Shown: positions 51,886-60,220, counted from the first letter of the stretch. The stretch: DNA of 64,000 bases from Xanthomarina sp035306705 (GCF_035306705.1 NZ_DATGNO010000074.1:21554-85553); one strand, 5' to 3'. Made by a program: numbers and translations. Notes: generated by a model not told the origin, from the sequence alone.

Positions 51886-52581
51886 ATGAATAAAATTACC
51901 ATAGCAATCGATGGGTTTTCCTCTACAGGAAAAAGTACCGTCGCCAAACAATTAGCCAAACATTTAGGATATATTTATGTGGACTCAGGCGCCATGTATC
52001 GCGCAGTTACTTGGTTTGCTATGCAAGAGGGATTTATAAATCAAGATCGGTTTTATAAAACAGCATTAATCCACCGTCTAAATGACGTTGAGGTCAGTTT
52101 TAAATTCAATCCAGATTTAGGTTTTTCAGAAGTGTATCTTAACGGAACCAATGTCGAGAAAGAGATCAGAACATTAGAAGTATCTAGCTTTGTTAGTCAG
52201 GTTGCCAAAGTATCTGAAGTGAGAAAACAACTTGTAAAGCAACAACATGAGCTTGGTATGAATAAAGGGATTGTTATGGATGGTAGAGATATTGGAACGG
52301 TTGTTTTCCCTAATGCCGAACTTAAAATATTTATGACGGCTTCGGCTGAAACCAGAGCAAATAGGAGGTATCAAGAGCTGATTTCAAAAGGTGAAAACGT
52401 CACTTTTGAAGAGGTACTACACAATGTTCAAGAACGCGATTATATGGATTCAAACAGAAAAGATTCTCCCTTATTTAAAGCAGAAGATGCTGTAGAAATA
52501 GATAATTCCCACATGACTTTAGATCAACAATTCAACAAAATACTACAACTTGTTGAAACTAAGTTGAAAGTAAACAACTAA
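51886..52581 (+). CDS. cmk: cytidylate kinase
   Basis: A 231-residue kinase that phosphorylates CMP and dCMP with ATP. I start at the ATG at 51886 (MNKITIAIDGFSS); the frame's earlier TTG at 51865 overlaps the -7 element. The P-loop is GFSSTGKSTVAKQ, then YVDSGAMYRAVTWFAM (CMP-binding), DGRDIGTVVFPNAELKIFMTA and ANRRYQEL are all typical. Bacterial CMK has the insert domain seen here at about 60-110. It is followed by rpsA after 228 bp, a combination common in bacteria. Confidence 0.95.
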   Translation: MNKITIAIDGFSSTGKSTVAKQLAKHLGYIYVDSGAMYRAVTWFAMQEGFINQDRFYKTALIHRLNDVEVSFKFNPDLGFSEVYLNGTNVEKEIRTLEVSSFVSQVAKVSEVRKQLVKQQHELGMNKGIVMDGRDIGTVVFPNAELKIFMTASAETRANRRYQELISKGENVTFEEVLHNVQERDYMDSNRKDSPLFKAEDAVEIDNSHMTLDQQFNKILQLVETKLKVNN

Positions 52582-52629
52582 AGCTTTAATTTTTAGAAAA
52601 ATACATTAGGTTATTTTAATCAAAATCAT

Positions 52630-52637
52630 TAATTTTG
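52630..52637 (+). promoter_or_regulatory. candidate -7 element of rpsA
   Basis: TAATTTTG, followed by CAC, matches TAnnTTTG. It predicts a leader of about 165 bases before the rpsA ATG. Confidence 0.42.
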
Positions 52638-52680
52638 CACTCCTTTTAGCAGAGAGTCAGAAATTAAAAGGGAACAAAAC

Positions 52681-52754
52681 AAATTTAAATTAACACTTCT
52701 GTGTGTTATTTGCTTAAATTTTCTGAAACATTACAGAATACAAAACATAATGTT
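52681..52754 (+). promoter_or_regulatory. structured leader of rpsA
   Basis: Two stem-loops can form. Stem 1: AAATTTAA (52681-52688) with TTAAATTT (52714-52721), with inner TAACAC/GTGTTA. Stem 2: AACATTA (52727-52733) with TAATGTT (52748-52754). In other bacteria ribosomal protein S1 represses its own mRNA through leader structures, so this is a candidate autoregulatory element. Confidence 0.45.
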
Positions 52755-52809
52755 ATTACATATTCACAGAGTTAAAGCTCTTGTAAAAAGCATTATTAAT
52801 CTTTATTAA

Positions 52810-54666
52810 ATGGCTGAAAAAGCAAAACAAGCAGAGGTTGAAGCAACTGAAGCAAACACAGTTGAAGCAACTGAAGTGCAAACAGTAGAAGCTCCAGTAA
52901 TATCTGAGGCTCAAGCAAACCCAGAAAAATTCTTAAAGGACTTTAATTGGCACAATTACGAAGAAGGAATTGATGAGGTTGGAGATTCTCAATTAAAAGA
53001 ATTTGAAAAATTAGTAACAGAAAATTTCGTTGACACTTTAGATGATGAAGTTGTTGAAGGAATAGTTATTCATCTTACAGATCGTGATGCTATTATTGAC
53101 ATCAACGCAAAATCTGAAGGTGTTATTTCTTTAAACGAATTCCGTTACAATCCAAACTTAAAAGTAGGAGACAAAGTAGAAGTATTAATCGACGTTCGTG
53201 AAGACGCAACAGGACAATTAATATTATCTCACAGAAAAGCTCGTGTTATTAAAGCTTGGGATCGCGTTAACGCGGCACATGATAATGGTGAAATCGTTAA
53301 TGGTTTCGTTAAATGCAGAACTAAAGGTGGTATGATTGTAGATGTTTTCGGAATTGAAGCATTCTTACCAGGTTCTCAAATTGACGTGAAACCAATTAGA
53401 GATTACGATCAGTATGTTAACAAAACAATGGAATTTAAAGTGGTTAAAATTAACCATGAATTTAAAAACGTTGTTGTTTCTCATAAAGCGCTTATCGAAG
53501 CTGATATTGAAGAACAAAAGAAAGAAATTATTGGTCAATTAGAAAAAGGACAAGTATTAGAAGGTGTTGTTAAAAACATTACTTCTTACGGAGTCTTTAT
53601 CGACCTTGGTGGTGTCGATGGATTAATCCATATTACAGATCTTTCTTGGTCTAGAATCAACCATCCAAACGAGATTGTTGAGTTAGATCAAAAATTAAAC
53701 GTAGTTATCCTTGATTTTGATGAAGATAAATCAAGAATCCAATTAGGTTTAAAGCAATTAAGCAAACATCCTTGGGATGCTCTTGGCGAAGACATTAAAG
53801 TTGGAGACAAAGTAAAAGGAAAAGTAGTTGTAATTGCAGATTACGGTGCATTTATTGAAGTAGCTGAAGGTGTTGAAGGATTAATTCACGTATCTGAAAT
53901 GTCTTGGTCTACACATTTACGTTCTGCTCAAGATTTCGTATCAGTAGGAGACGAAGTGGAAGCTCAAATCTTAACTTTAGATAGAGAAGATCGTAAAATG
54001 TCTCTTGGAATTAAGCAATTAACTCCAGATCCATGGACTGATATTACTTCTAAATACCCTGTAGGCTCTAAGCATTCAGGTATTGTACGTAACTTTACAA
54101 ACTTTGGTGTTTTTGTTGAATTAGAAGAAGGTATTGACGGATTAATTTATATTTCCGATTTATCTTGGACTAAGAAAATTAAGCATCCAAGTGAGTTCTG
54201 TAACGTAGGAGATACGTTAGACGTAGTAGTTCTAGAATTAGATGTAGAAGGACGTAAATTAAGTTTAGGTCACAAACAAACTACAGAAAATCCTTGGGAT
54301 AAGTACGAAACTGAATTCGCTTTAAATACAGTTCATACAGCAGAAATTGCTGATGTTGTAGATAAAGGTGCTACTATTGAATTTAACGAAGATATCGTTG
54401 CTTTTGTTCCTTCTCGTCACCTTGAAAAAGAAGATGGAAAGAAACTAGGTAAAGGAGATTCTGCCGAATTCAAAATCATTGAATTTAATAAAGAGTTTAA
54501 ACGTGTAGTTGCTTCTCATACTGCTATTTTTAGAGAAGAGGAAGCTGCAAACGTAAAAGCAGCTGTTAAGAAGCAAGAAGCTCAAGCAGCAGAAGCAAAA
54601 CCAACTTTAGGTGATGCTAACGACGCTTTACAAGCTCTTAAAGATAAAATGGACGGAAAGATTTAA
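52810..54666 (+). CDS. rpsA: 30S ribosomal protein S1
   Basis: A 618-residue protein that binds mRNA on the 30S subunit. Six S1 domains are recognisable by their core strands: DAIIDINAKSEGVIS, GGMIVDVFGIEAFLPGS, YGVFIDLGGVDGLIH, YGAFIEVAEGVEGLIH, FGVFVELEEGIDGLIY and GATIEFNEDIVAFVP. The first about 45 residues are an acidic, Glu/Ala/Thr-rich tail typical of Bacteroidota, and the end is Ala/Lys-rich. Domains 3-5 are the closest to each other. cmk precedes it. A structured leader lies before the start. Confidence 0.96.
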   Translation: MAEKAKQAEVEATEANTVEATEVQTVEAPVISEAQANPEKFLKDFNWHNYEEGIDEVGDSQLKEFEKLVTENFVDTLDDEVVEGIVIHLTDRDAIIDINAKSEGVISLNEFRYNPNLKVGDKVEVLIDVREDATGQLILSHRKARVIKAWDRVNAAHDNGEIVNGFVKCRTKGGMIVDVFGIEAFLPGSQIDVKPIRDYDQYVNKTMEFKVVKINHEFKNVVVSHKALIEADIEEQKKEIIGQLEKGQVLEGVVKNITSYGVFIDLGGVDGLIHITDLSWSRINHPNEIVELDQKLNVVILDFDEDKSRIQLGLKQLSKHPWDALGEDIKVGDKVKGKVVVIADYGAFIEVAEGVEGLIHVSEMSWSTHLRSAQDFVSVGDEVEAQILTLDREDRKMSLGIKQLTPDPWTDITSKYPVGSKHSGIVRNFTNFGVFVELEEGIDGLIYISDLSWTKKIKHPSEFCNVGDTLDVVVLELDVEGRKLSLGHKQTTENPWDKYETEFALNTVHTAEIADVVDKGATIEFNEDIVAFVPSRHLEKEDGKKLGKGDSAEFKIIEFNKEFKRVVASHTAIFREEEAANVKAAVKKQEAQAAEAKPTLGDANDALQALKDKMDGKI

Positions 54667-54690
54667 TTCTCACATCCATTATATAAAACT

Positions 54691-54723
54691 AAAGCCTTCA
54701 ATTTATTTTGAAGGCTTTTTTTA
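54691..54723 (+). terminator. terminator of rpsA
   Basis: AAAGCCTTCAA and TTGAAGGCTTT form an 11-bp stem with a small loop, followed by a T-run. Confidence 0.9.
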
Positions 54724-54808
54724 TTCCAATAAGTCATTCTCATGGATGCAGGGATTCATATAAGATTCAAGAATGTTCTTTTGTGTTTCTATTTCTAATA
54801 TTTTGCAT

Positions 54809-54816
54809 TACCTTTG
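54809..54816 (+). promoter_or_regulatory. candidate -7 element of the pyrR operon
   Basis: TACCTTTG matches TAnnTTTG, 24 bases before the pyrR ATG. A weak TTTC lies about 20 bases upstream. Confidence 0.45.
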
Positions 54817-54839
54817 TTCATCAATTAAGTTGAGATTAT

Positions 54840-55388
54840 ATGAGTCAAAAAGTGTTACTTAATACCATAGAGGTAAACATCATTCTTCATAGACTGGCTT
54901 GTCAATTAATTGAAAAACATAAGGACTTCGCAAACACTGTTTTAATCGGGATTCAGCCAAGAGGTAAATATCTGGCAGAACGATTAACCAAAATATTAAA
55001 AGAAGATTACAACATTAAAAATGTGCAACTAGGTCTTCTGGACATCACATTTTTTAGAGATGATTTTCGAAGAGGAGAAAAACCTTTAGAAGCCAATACC
55101 ACAGAAATTAACTTTATAGTCGAAGATAAAAACATTGTTTTTATAGACGACGTATTATATACAGGAAGAAGTATTCGTTCCGCATTAACTGCCATTCAAT
55201 CTTTTGGAAGACCTCAGGAAATCGAGCTTTTAACCTTAATTGACAGACGTTTTAGCAGGCATTTACCTATTCAACCAGATTATAGAGGCAGACAAGTAGA
55301 TGCCATAAATAATGAAAGGGTAAAAGTGAATTGGATTGAAAATGATGGAGAAGATGCCGTTTATTTAATTGGGAATAAAGATGACTAG
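54840..55388 (+). CDS. pyrR: PyrR-type phosphoribosyltransferase / pyrimidine regulator
   Basis: A 182-residue type I phosphoribosyltransferase. The PRPP-binding motif is VFIDDVLYTGRSIRSA near 100-115, and IGIQPRGKYLAERL and LTLIDRRFSRHLPIQPDY follow the PyrR family pattern. PyrR proteins have uracil phosphoribosyltransferase activity and, in Gram-positives, attenuate pyr mRNA; whether the regulatory function holds in Flavobacteriia is unknown. Gene order pyrR - unknown gene - pyrB supports the pyrimidine link. Its last 8 bases overlap the following gene. No attenuator of the Bacillus type was noticed in the short leader. Confidence 0.88.
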   Translation: MSQKVLLNTIEVNIILHRLACQLIEKHKDFANTVLIGIQPRGKYLAERLTKILKEDYNIKNVQLGLLDITFFRDDFRRGEKPLEANTTEINFIVEDKNIVFIDDVLYTGRSIRSALTAIQSFGRPQEIELLTLIDRRFSRHLPIQPDYRGRQVDAINNERVKVNWIENDGEDAVYLIGNKDD

Positions 55389-55731
55389 TGAAGAATTGTT
55401 TTTAGTTGATAAGAAAATATCTGAAAATAGTGATGAAGTGATTATTTCTTTCGGACCATTTCGAGGTTTGAACGAAATCCGTCAAGTAGATATGATGATG
55501 TATGAAAATATCCCAGAAGAAATAGGTAGATATGATGGTCACGAAGTAAATATAGATGATGCCGATGGCCGACTTATTGCCTTTGGAAGAAATGCTGAAG
55601 AACTATTTAAGTTTATGAAACCTATGTTGCAGAAATTTAATTTTTTACAAGACGCCATAGTGTATCTCTGTTTTAAAAAGGAAGATGGAACTTGTAGTGA
55701 ACTTGAGTTTAAACTAAATCAAGTGGAATAG
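55381..55731 (+). CDS. small protein of unknown function between pyrR and pyrB
   Basis: Started at the ATG at 55381 (116 residues), overlapping the pyrR stop by 8 bases, so it is translated with pyrR. It is a soluble acidic protein without signal or membrane helix. Visible features are EVIISFGPFRGLNEIRQVDMMMYENIP in the first half and DADGRLIAFGRNAEELFKFMKPMLQKFNFLQDA and VYLCFKKEDG in the second, broken here into pieces. I recognise no family. Position between two pyrimidine genes suggests a role in that pathway, or simply operon hitch-hiking. Confidence 0.75.
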   Translation: MTSEELFLVDKKISENSDEVIISFGPFRGLNEIRQVDMMMYENIPEEIGRYDGHEVNIDDADGRLIAFGRNAEELFKFMKPMLQKFNFLQDAIVYLCFKKEDGTCSELEFKLNQVE

Positions 55732-55809
55732 ATGTGCTTATTGCTTTAGAGGAACAATGTGTTTTAAAGTGATAATAAATAATAGAAACAGATAATAAAT
55801 AATAATAAA

Positions 55810-56739
55810 ATGAGTGAATTAAGTGTCAACCACTTATTAGGAATAAAATATCTTAGCAAAAGAGATATCGAGCTTATTTTTGAAACTGCCGATCATTTTA
55901 AAGAAGTGATTAACAGACCTATTAAAAAAGTACCTTCACTTAGAGATATTACCATTGCTAATTTGTTTTTTGAAAACTCCACCAGAACTAAATTGTCTTT
56001 TGAACTGGCCGAAAAAAGACTGTCAGCAGATGTCATTAATTTTTCAGCATCGCAATCTTCAGTAGCAAAAGGAGAAACCCTAATAGATACAGTAAATAAC
56101 ATCCTTTCCATGAAAGTGGATATGGTGGTTATGCGCCATCCAAATCCTGGAGCCAGTGTTTTTTTATCTCAACATGTTGGAGCAAGCATCATAAATGCTG
56201 GAGATGGAGCCCATGAGCATCCTACGCAAGCCTTGTTGGACTCTTATTCCATTAGAGAGCGTCTAGGAGAAGTAAAAGGAAAAAATGTGGTTATTGTTGG
56301 CGACATTTTACACAGTCGTGTGGCACTTTCAAACATTTATGCATTGAAGCTTCAAGGCGCAAATGTCATGGTTTGTGGACCTAGAACCTTGCTTCCAAAA
56401 CACATAGACAAACTAGGGGTACTAGTTGAAACCAATCTGCGTAAAGCATTAAATTGGTGCGATGTGGCAAACATGCTTCGCGTACAAAACGAACGTATGG
56501 ATATTAGTTATTTCCCTTCTACCAGAGAATATACCCAGCAATTTGGAGTTAATAAAGCCTTGTTGAATTCTTTAGATAAAGAAATTACCATCATGCATCC
56601 AGGACCAATAAATCGTGGCGTGGAAATAACCAGTGATGTGGCAGATTCCAAACAAGCCATTATTTTAGACCAAGTCCAAAATGGTGTAGCTGTTAGGATG
56701 GCTGTGATTTATTTATTAGCTTCAAAGATTAAACAATAA
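55810..56739 (+). CDS. pyrB: aspartate carbamoyltransferase catalytic subunit
   Basis: A 309-residue enzyme that joins carbamoyl phosphate and aspartate, the committed step of pyrimidine synthesis. The carbamoyl-phosphate motif is FFENSTRTKLSFELAEKRL near 55-73, HPTQALLD near 138 is the second substrate motif, and HPGPINRGVEI near 263 binds aspartate. Length fits PyrB. No pyrI regulatory subunit gene is adjacent. It follows the unknown gene by 78 bp, and the next gene starts 12 bp after its stop. Confidence 0.95.
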   Translation: MSELSVNHLLGIKYLSKRDIELIFETADHFKEVINRPIKKVPSLRDITIANLFFENSTRTKLSFELAEKRLSADVINFSASQSSVAKGETLIDTVNNILSMKVDMVVMRHPNPGASVFLSQHVGASIINAGDGAHEHPTQALLDSYSIRERLGEVKGKNVVIVGDILHSRVALSNIYALKLQGANVMVCGPRTLLPKHIDKLGVLVETNLRKALNWCDVANMLRVQNERMDISYFPSTREYTQQFGVNKALLNSLDKEITIMHPGPINRGVEITSDVADSKQAIILDQVQNGVAVRMAVIYLLASKIKQ

Positions 56740-56751
56740 AACTATATAACT

Positions 56752-57084
56752 ATGATTATAGATAAGGAAGGTAATATTACCACCATTACTCAGCAAAAAA
56801 CATCTGTTATCGAATTGGTGAAAAAACTAGATGTGGTTTATAAACGTTATGAAAATGATAATATTATTGTGTCTCTAACAAGTTTAAAACCTCTTGTCTT
56901 ACAGGAGATTAGCGAGTTTTTACAAATCTCCAATACCCATAGAAAATCCAAACACTCGTTTGTTATTGTTTCAGATAAAGTAAATCTGGACGATATGCCA
57001 GACGAAATTGTTGTAGTTCCAACCATGCAAGAAGCTTATGATGTTATTGAAATGGAAGAAATAGAACGCGACCTCGGGTTCTAA
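56752..57084 (+). CDS. small STAS-like protein of unknown function
   Basis: A 110-residue protein starting 12 bp after pyrB and 70 bp before rnz. Its strand-helix pattern, IVSLTSLKPLVLQEISEFLQISNTHR then HSFVIVSDKVNLDDMPDEIVVVPTMQEAYDVIEMEEIERD, looks like a small STAS-type alpha/beta domain, known as a regulator or partner in other systems. Homologues are sometimes labelled ribonuclease Z because of the neighbouring gene, but no metallo-hydrolase motif is present. It has no signal peptide. Function unknown. Confidence 0.75.
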   Translation: MIIDKEGNITTITQQKTSVIELVKKLDVVYKRYENDNIIVSLTSLKPLVLQEISEFLQISNTHRKSKHSFVIVSDKVNLDDMPDEIVVVPTMQEAYDVIEMEEIERDLGF

Positions 57085-57154
57085 AGACGTTAAACTGTTT
57101 TGTTGTTAAGCTGTTAACAATTAAACAATAAACGACTAAACAACATACATCAAA

Positions 57155-58060
57155 ATGAAGCTCACCATCTTAGGTTGTCATAGCGCAACTCCTCGTGTTA
57201 ATTCCAATCCTACTTCTCAGGTATTGGAAATTAATAATCACATATTTTTAATAGATTGTGGTGAAGGGACCCAAGTGGAATTACGTAGAAATAAAGTGAA
57301 GTTTAACCGGATTAAACACATTTTTATTTCACATTTACATGGCGACCATTATTTTGGATTAATCGGACTTATCTCCACCTTCAGATTATTAACCAGAGAA
57401 ACCGAATTACATATTTACTCCCCAAAAGGCTTAAAGGAAGTGGTTACACTTCAAATGAAACTAGCTAGTTCCTGGACCAATTACCAACTTATTTTTCATG
57501 AATTGACCTCAAAAGAATCTGAACTGATTTTTGAAGATGACAAAGTTGAAGTCCACACCATTCCTTTAGATCATAGAATTTATACAAACGGATTTCTTTT
57601 TAAGGAAAAACCAGGACCAAGAAAACTTGATTTAAATGCAGCCTTAAATGCAGATATTGATAAGGTATATTACAATAAGGTTAAACAAGGTTTTGATGTG
57701 GTAAATAATCAAGGGAAATTAATTAAAAACGAAACAGTAACAAGCGATCCCATTGAGCCTAAAAGCTATGCCTTTTGTAGCGATACGGCTTATAACGAAA
57801 ACATTATAGATATCATTAAAGGAGCGACGGTCTTGTATCACGAATCCACATTCTTAGAAAAAAACAAAGAATTAGCGGTTCCAACAAAACACAGTACCGC
57901 CAAACAAGCTGCTAGTATAGCTAAACAAGCTGAAGTGGGTACTTTAATATTAGGACATTTTTCTACGAGATATGACGATATGAATGATTTTAAGTTAGAG
58001 GCTCAAACCATTTTTGACCAAGTAGAATTAGCACAGGATGGTAAGGAGTTTGAGTTCTAA
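57155..58060 (+). CDS. rnz: ribonuclease Z
   Basis: A 301-residue metallo-beta-lactamase-fold endonuclease that cuts the 3' end of precursor tRNAs. The metal-binding motif HLHGDH is at 60-65 (SHLHGDHYFGLIGL), then CSDTAYNE near 202 supplies a ligand Asp and LGHFSTRYDD near 264 the last His. Length and the exosite-type insert (about 155-185) fit the short bacterial form. It is encoded after pyrB and a STAS-like gene. Its stop overlaps the stop of the convergent gene by four bases. Confidence 0.93.
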   Translation: MKLTILGCHSATPRVNSNPTSQVLEINNHIFLIDCGEGTQVELRRNKVKFNRIKHIFISHLHGDHYFGLIGLISTFRLLTRETELHIYSPKGLKEVVTLQMKLASSWTNYQLIFHELTSKESELIFEDDKVEVHTIPLDHRIYTNGFLFKEKPGPRKLDLNAALNADIDKVYYNKVKQGFDVVNNQGKLIKNETVTSDPIEPKSYAFCSDTAYNENIIDIIKGATVLYHESTFLEKNKELAVPTKHSTAKQAASIAKQAEVGTLILGHFSTRYDDMNDFKLEAQTIFDQVELAQDGKEFEF

Positions 58061-58482
58061 TTCAATTCTTCTAAACCTAATATCCACTCAACACCTTCAT
58101 TTAAAGTTGTACAGCGTTTAACACTAGTCTTGGAAAAATGTTTTTCCATAGTGGCATTTTTAAAACCAAACTCATTATAAGTAACAAGGGCACTAGCTAT
58201 AATAAAGTTGTATTCTTTATAAAAATCTAACCACAATTGGGGTTCTATAGAATAAGAATTAACTTTGTTGGAAAGAAAGGCGACTTTGAAATTGTCTCCA
58301 TAATGATCGGCAATTGCAGAAATAACCAATTCAATTTTATCCCAGTTAAAATGAATACCTTCATTAAGTTCTGAGATAATAAATTTATCCAAAAAGAAAA
58401 AGTTGCCAAAAGAAAACTCTACTTTTGAGCTACTAAGGAGTTTAAAATATTTACTGTTTTCAAATTTCATTGGGGCGAACAA
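58057..58482 (-). CDS. protein of unknown function, convergent with rnz
   Basis: A 141-residue soluble protein; the second Met (residue 5, MKFENSKYF) may be the true start. Its tail-to-tail stops with rnz overlap by four bases, so there is no terminator between them. The pattern of alternating strands and helices (LDKFIISELNEGIHFNWDKI, KVAFLSNKVNSYSIEPQLWLDFYKEYNFII) resembles a SpoIIAA/STAS-like fold, but I cannot name it. It is divergent from pdxH with only 70 bp between, so they share an intergenic promoter area. Function unknown. Confidence 0.72.
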   Translation of the reverse strand: MFAPMKFENSKYFKLLSSSKVEFSFGNFFFLDKFIISELNEGIHFNWDKIELVISAIADHYGDNFKVAFLSNKVNSYSIEPQLWLDFYKEYNFIIASALVTYNEFGFKNATMEKHFSKTSVKRCTTLNEGVEWILGLEELN

Positions 58483-58552
58483 AGGCTAAATTTAAAGATA
58501 ATTGTTTGTTTAAAAAAGTATTTACGTAAGAAAGGGCTAACAAAGAAGAACA

Positions 58553-59200
58553 ATGGATGCAGATTTAGGAAATTATAGAAGATCCTACGAAAAAAACGAG
58601 TTATTACTAAAGGATACACCAGAAAATCCCATGGAATTATTCCAAAAATGGTTTTTTGAAGTGGATAAGTTTTTTCCAGAAACAGAAACAAATGCCATGA
58701 CACTTTCAACTATTGGATTGGATGGCTATCCTAAAGGAAGGGTTGTATTGCTTAAGAAATATACCTACGAAGGATTTATTTTTTTCACTAACTACAACAG
58801 TGAAAAAGGGCAAGCGATTGTAAACAATCCCAATGTTTGTATCTCCTTTTTTTGGCATGGCGCAGAAAGACAGGTAATAATTAAAGGAAAAGCAAAGAAG
58901 ATTGCAGATAACCTAAGCGATGGATATTTTGAGTCTAGACCGAGAGGCAGTCAATTGGGTGCCCTAGTATCTAACCAAAGTGAAATTGTGGCGAGTAGGG
59001 ATGTACTAGAAAAAGAATTGGCAGCTTTAGAAAAGGAATATGAGGGTAAAGAAATTCCAAGACCAGATTTTTGGGGAGGCCTTATTGTTGAACCTATTGA
59101 AATGGAATTTTGGCAGGGAAGACCCAATAGATTGCATGACAGAATAAGATATACTTTGAATTCTGAATACAATTGGATAAAAAATCGATTATCTCCATGA
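58553..59200 (+). CDS. pdxH: pyridoxamine 5'-phosphate oxidase
   Basis: A 215-residue FMN-dependent oxidase that makes pyridoxal 5'-phosphate from the amine or alcohol form. The start DLGNYRRSYEKNELL is conserved, LSTIGLDGYPKGRVVLLKKYT and FFTNYNSEKGQAIVNNP carry FMN-binding residues, and the C-terminal FWQGRPNRLHDRIRY is the family end motif with substrate-binding Arg and His. Length is as usual. It is a monocistronic gene divergent from the small gene next to rnz. Confidence 0.95.
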   Translation: MDADLGNYRRSYEKNELLLKDTPENPMELFQKWFFEVDKFFPETETNAMTLSTIGLDGYPKGRVVLLKKYTYEGFIFFTNYNSEKGQAIVNNPNVCISFFWHGAERQVIIKGKAKKIADNLSDGYFESRPRGSQLGALVSNQSEIVASRDVLEKELAALEKEYEGKEIPRPDFWGGLIVEPIEMEFWQGRPNRLHDRIRYTLNSEYNWIKNRLSP

Positions 59201-59365
59201 TTTCATCGCTCAAATACATGATTTAGATAAATTAAAATGCATTTCATCGATTAAAAGTATAAAATGACGTTGAAAAGCGTGTAGTTTAACGATTTTAACA
59301 TATAATTAACAGTTTTTCTTATTTAGGAATTTATATTAGCTAAACCAAATCTAAATTACCTACTT

Positions 59366-59860
59366 ATGAAAATGCCTACTTTTCTACCAGTAATGGTATT
59401 AATAGTCATGCTATCTTTTTCCTGCTCGACAGATAGCCTAGACGAAACAGCAAGCAATGCTGACACCAACCTTGTAGTTCCAGAAACAAAAATTATTGAA
59501 ATTGAGATTCTTGATCTTATTAACGATTACCGATTGAGCTTGGGGTTAAATGCTCTTAATAGCATGGAGGCAATCAAATCGCAAGCATACAATCACACAG
59601 ATTATATGATTGAAAAGGACAATGTCTCCCATGATAACTTTTTTCAACGTAAAAGCTATCTCATAAACTATGCTGGTGCCAATAAAGTCTCAGAAAATGT
59701 GGCTTATGGATATACCAAGGCAGAATCTGTGGTAAACGGATGGTTAAATAGTCCGGGACATAAAGAAATTATAGAAGGAGACTTTACAAATTTCGATATT
59801 TCTGCAGAAAAGAATAGTGAAGGTAAATGGTATTATACAAATATATTTGTTAAAAAATAA
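59366..59860 (+). CDS. CAP-domain (SCP/PR1) lipoprotein
   Basis: The 164-residue product has a lipoprotein signal (hydrophobic 6-19, lipobox LSFSC with Cys20; the start could also be the ATG two codons later). From about 45 to the end it is a CAP domain: INDYRLSLGLNALNSM, AYNHTDYMIEKDNVSHDNFFQR with the His pair, SENVAYGYTKAESVVNGWLNSPGHKEII and the final strand WYYTNIFVKK. CAP proteins are secreted with roles that vary by host and are not well known in Bacteroidota. It is alone, before a long spacer. Confidence 0.88.
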   Translation: MKMPTFLPVMVLIVMLSFSCSTDSLDETASNADTNLVVPETKIIEIEILDLINDYRLSLGLNALNSMEAIKSQAYNHTDYMIEKDNVSHDNFFQRKSYLINYAGANKVSENVAYGYTKAESVVNGWLNSPGHKEIIEGDFTNFDISAEKNSEGKWYYTNIFVKK

Positions 59861-59945
59861 ACGCATTGAATAGTGAAAATTAATATGTAAGCTATATTTT
59901 TTTATTTAATTAATAGATTCCCTAAATCTAATTAATAGCAATTAG

Positions 59946-60001
59946 AAAACCACTTGTACTAGAACTTCTTGACTGAAGGAATAGGAGAGTGGTTTTTTTT
60001 G
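59946..60001 (+). terminator. terminator after the CAP lipoprotein gene
   Basis: AAAACCACT (59946-59954) and AGTGGTTTT (59988-59996) pair perfectly, followed by TTTT. The inner segment forms a second weak stem around GAACTTC/GAAGG. The distance from the gene, about 85 bp, is longer than usual. Confidence 0.65.
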
Positions 60002-60015
60002 TTTTTATCGTAGTT

Positions 60016-60037
60016 CGGACAGGTCGCGACTTGTCCG
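60016..60037. repeat. REP-like GC-rich palindrome
   Basis: CGGACA at 60016-60021 and TGTCCG at 60032-60037 pair, with GGTCGCGACTT between them, a near-perfect 22-bp palindrome of higher GC content than the surrounding AT-rich DNA. Similar extragenic palindromes occur in many Bacteroidota genomes. Only one copy is seen in this window. Confidence 0.6.
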
Positions 60038-60067
60038 TACATGGATATAGGAAGAACTAAAAATTTA

Positions 60068-60092
60068 AAAGCCACTCAGAGAGAGTGGCTTT
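60068..60092 (-). terminator. terminator of the minus-strand OmpA/PorP cassette
   Basis: On the minus strand AAAGCCACTC and GAGTGGCTTT form a 10-bp stem with a 5-base loop and then a T-rich run. It is about 130 bp past the OmpA-family stop. Confidence 0.75.
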
Positions 60093-60220
60093 AAGGTAAT
60101 AAGATTATTTTAGGAAGGTCTAATATGTAAGCTATAAATATTAAAAATATTCCAACTTATTACCTAATAATCTTAAAATAACAGAATACGTTCGTACTCC
60201 ATTATTTTAATAGCTTTAGA

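Larger units (their letters stand above)
59881..60136 (+). repeat. 16-bp direct repeats 240 bp apart
   Basis: TAATATGTAAGCTATA occurs at 59881-59896 and again, identical, at 60121-60136. The copies bracket a hairpin, a REP-like palindrome and a terminator. They could be a duplicated target site, a recombination pair or chance in AT-rich sequence; no transposase lies between them. Confidence 0.7.
59861..60220. other. non-coding spacer with repeats and terminators, 360 bp
   Basis: The region between the CAP lipoprotein gene and the OmpA-family gene (minus strand) contains no gene. It holds 16-bp direct repeats at 59881-59896 and 60121-60136, a terminator hairpin, a REP-like palindrome and a second terminator for the minus-strand cassette; each is listed separately. 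GGTAATAAG near 60095 and CTTATTACC near 60157 also form a weak inverted pair. Confidence 0.7.
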
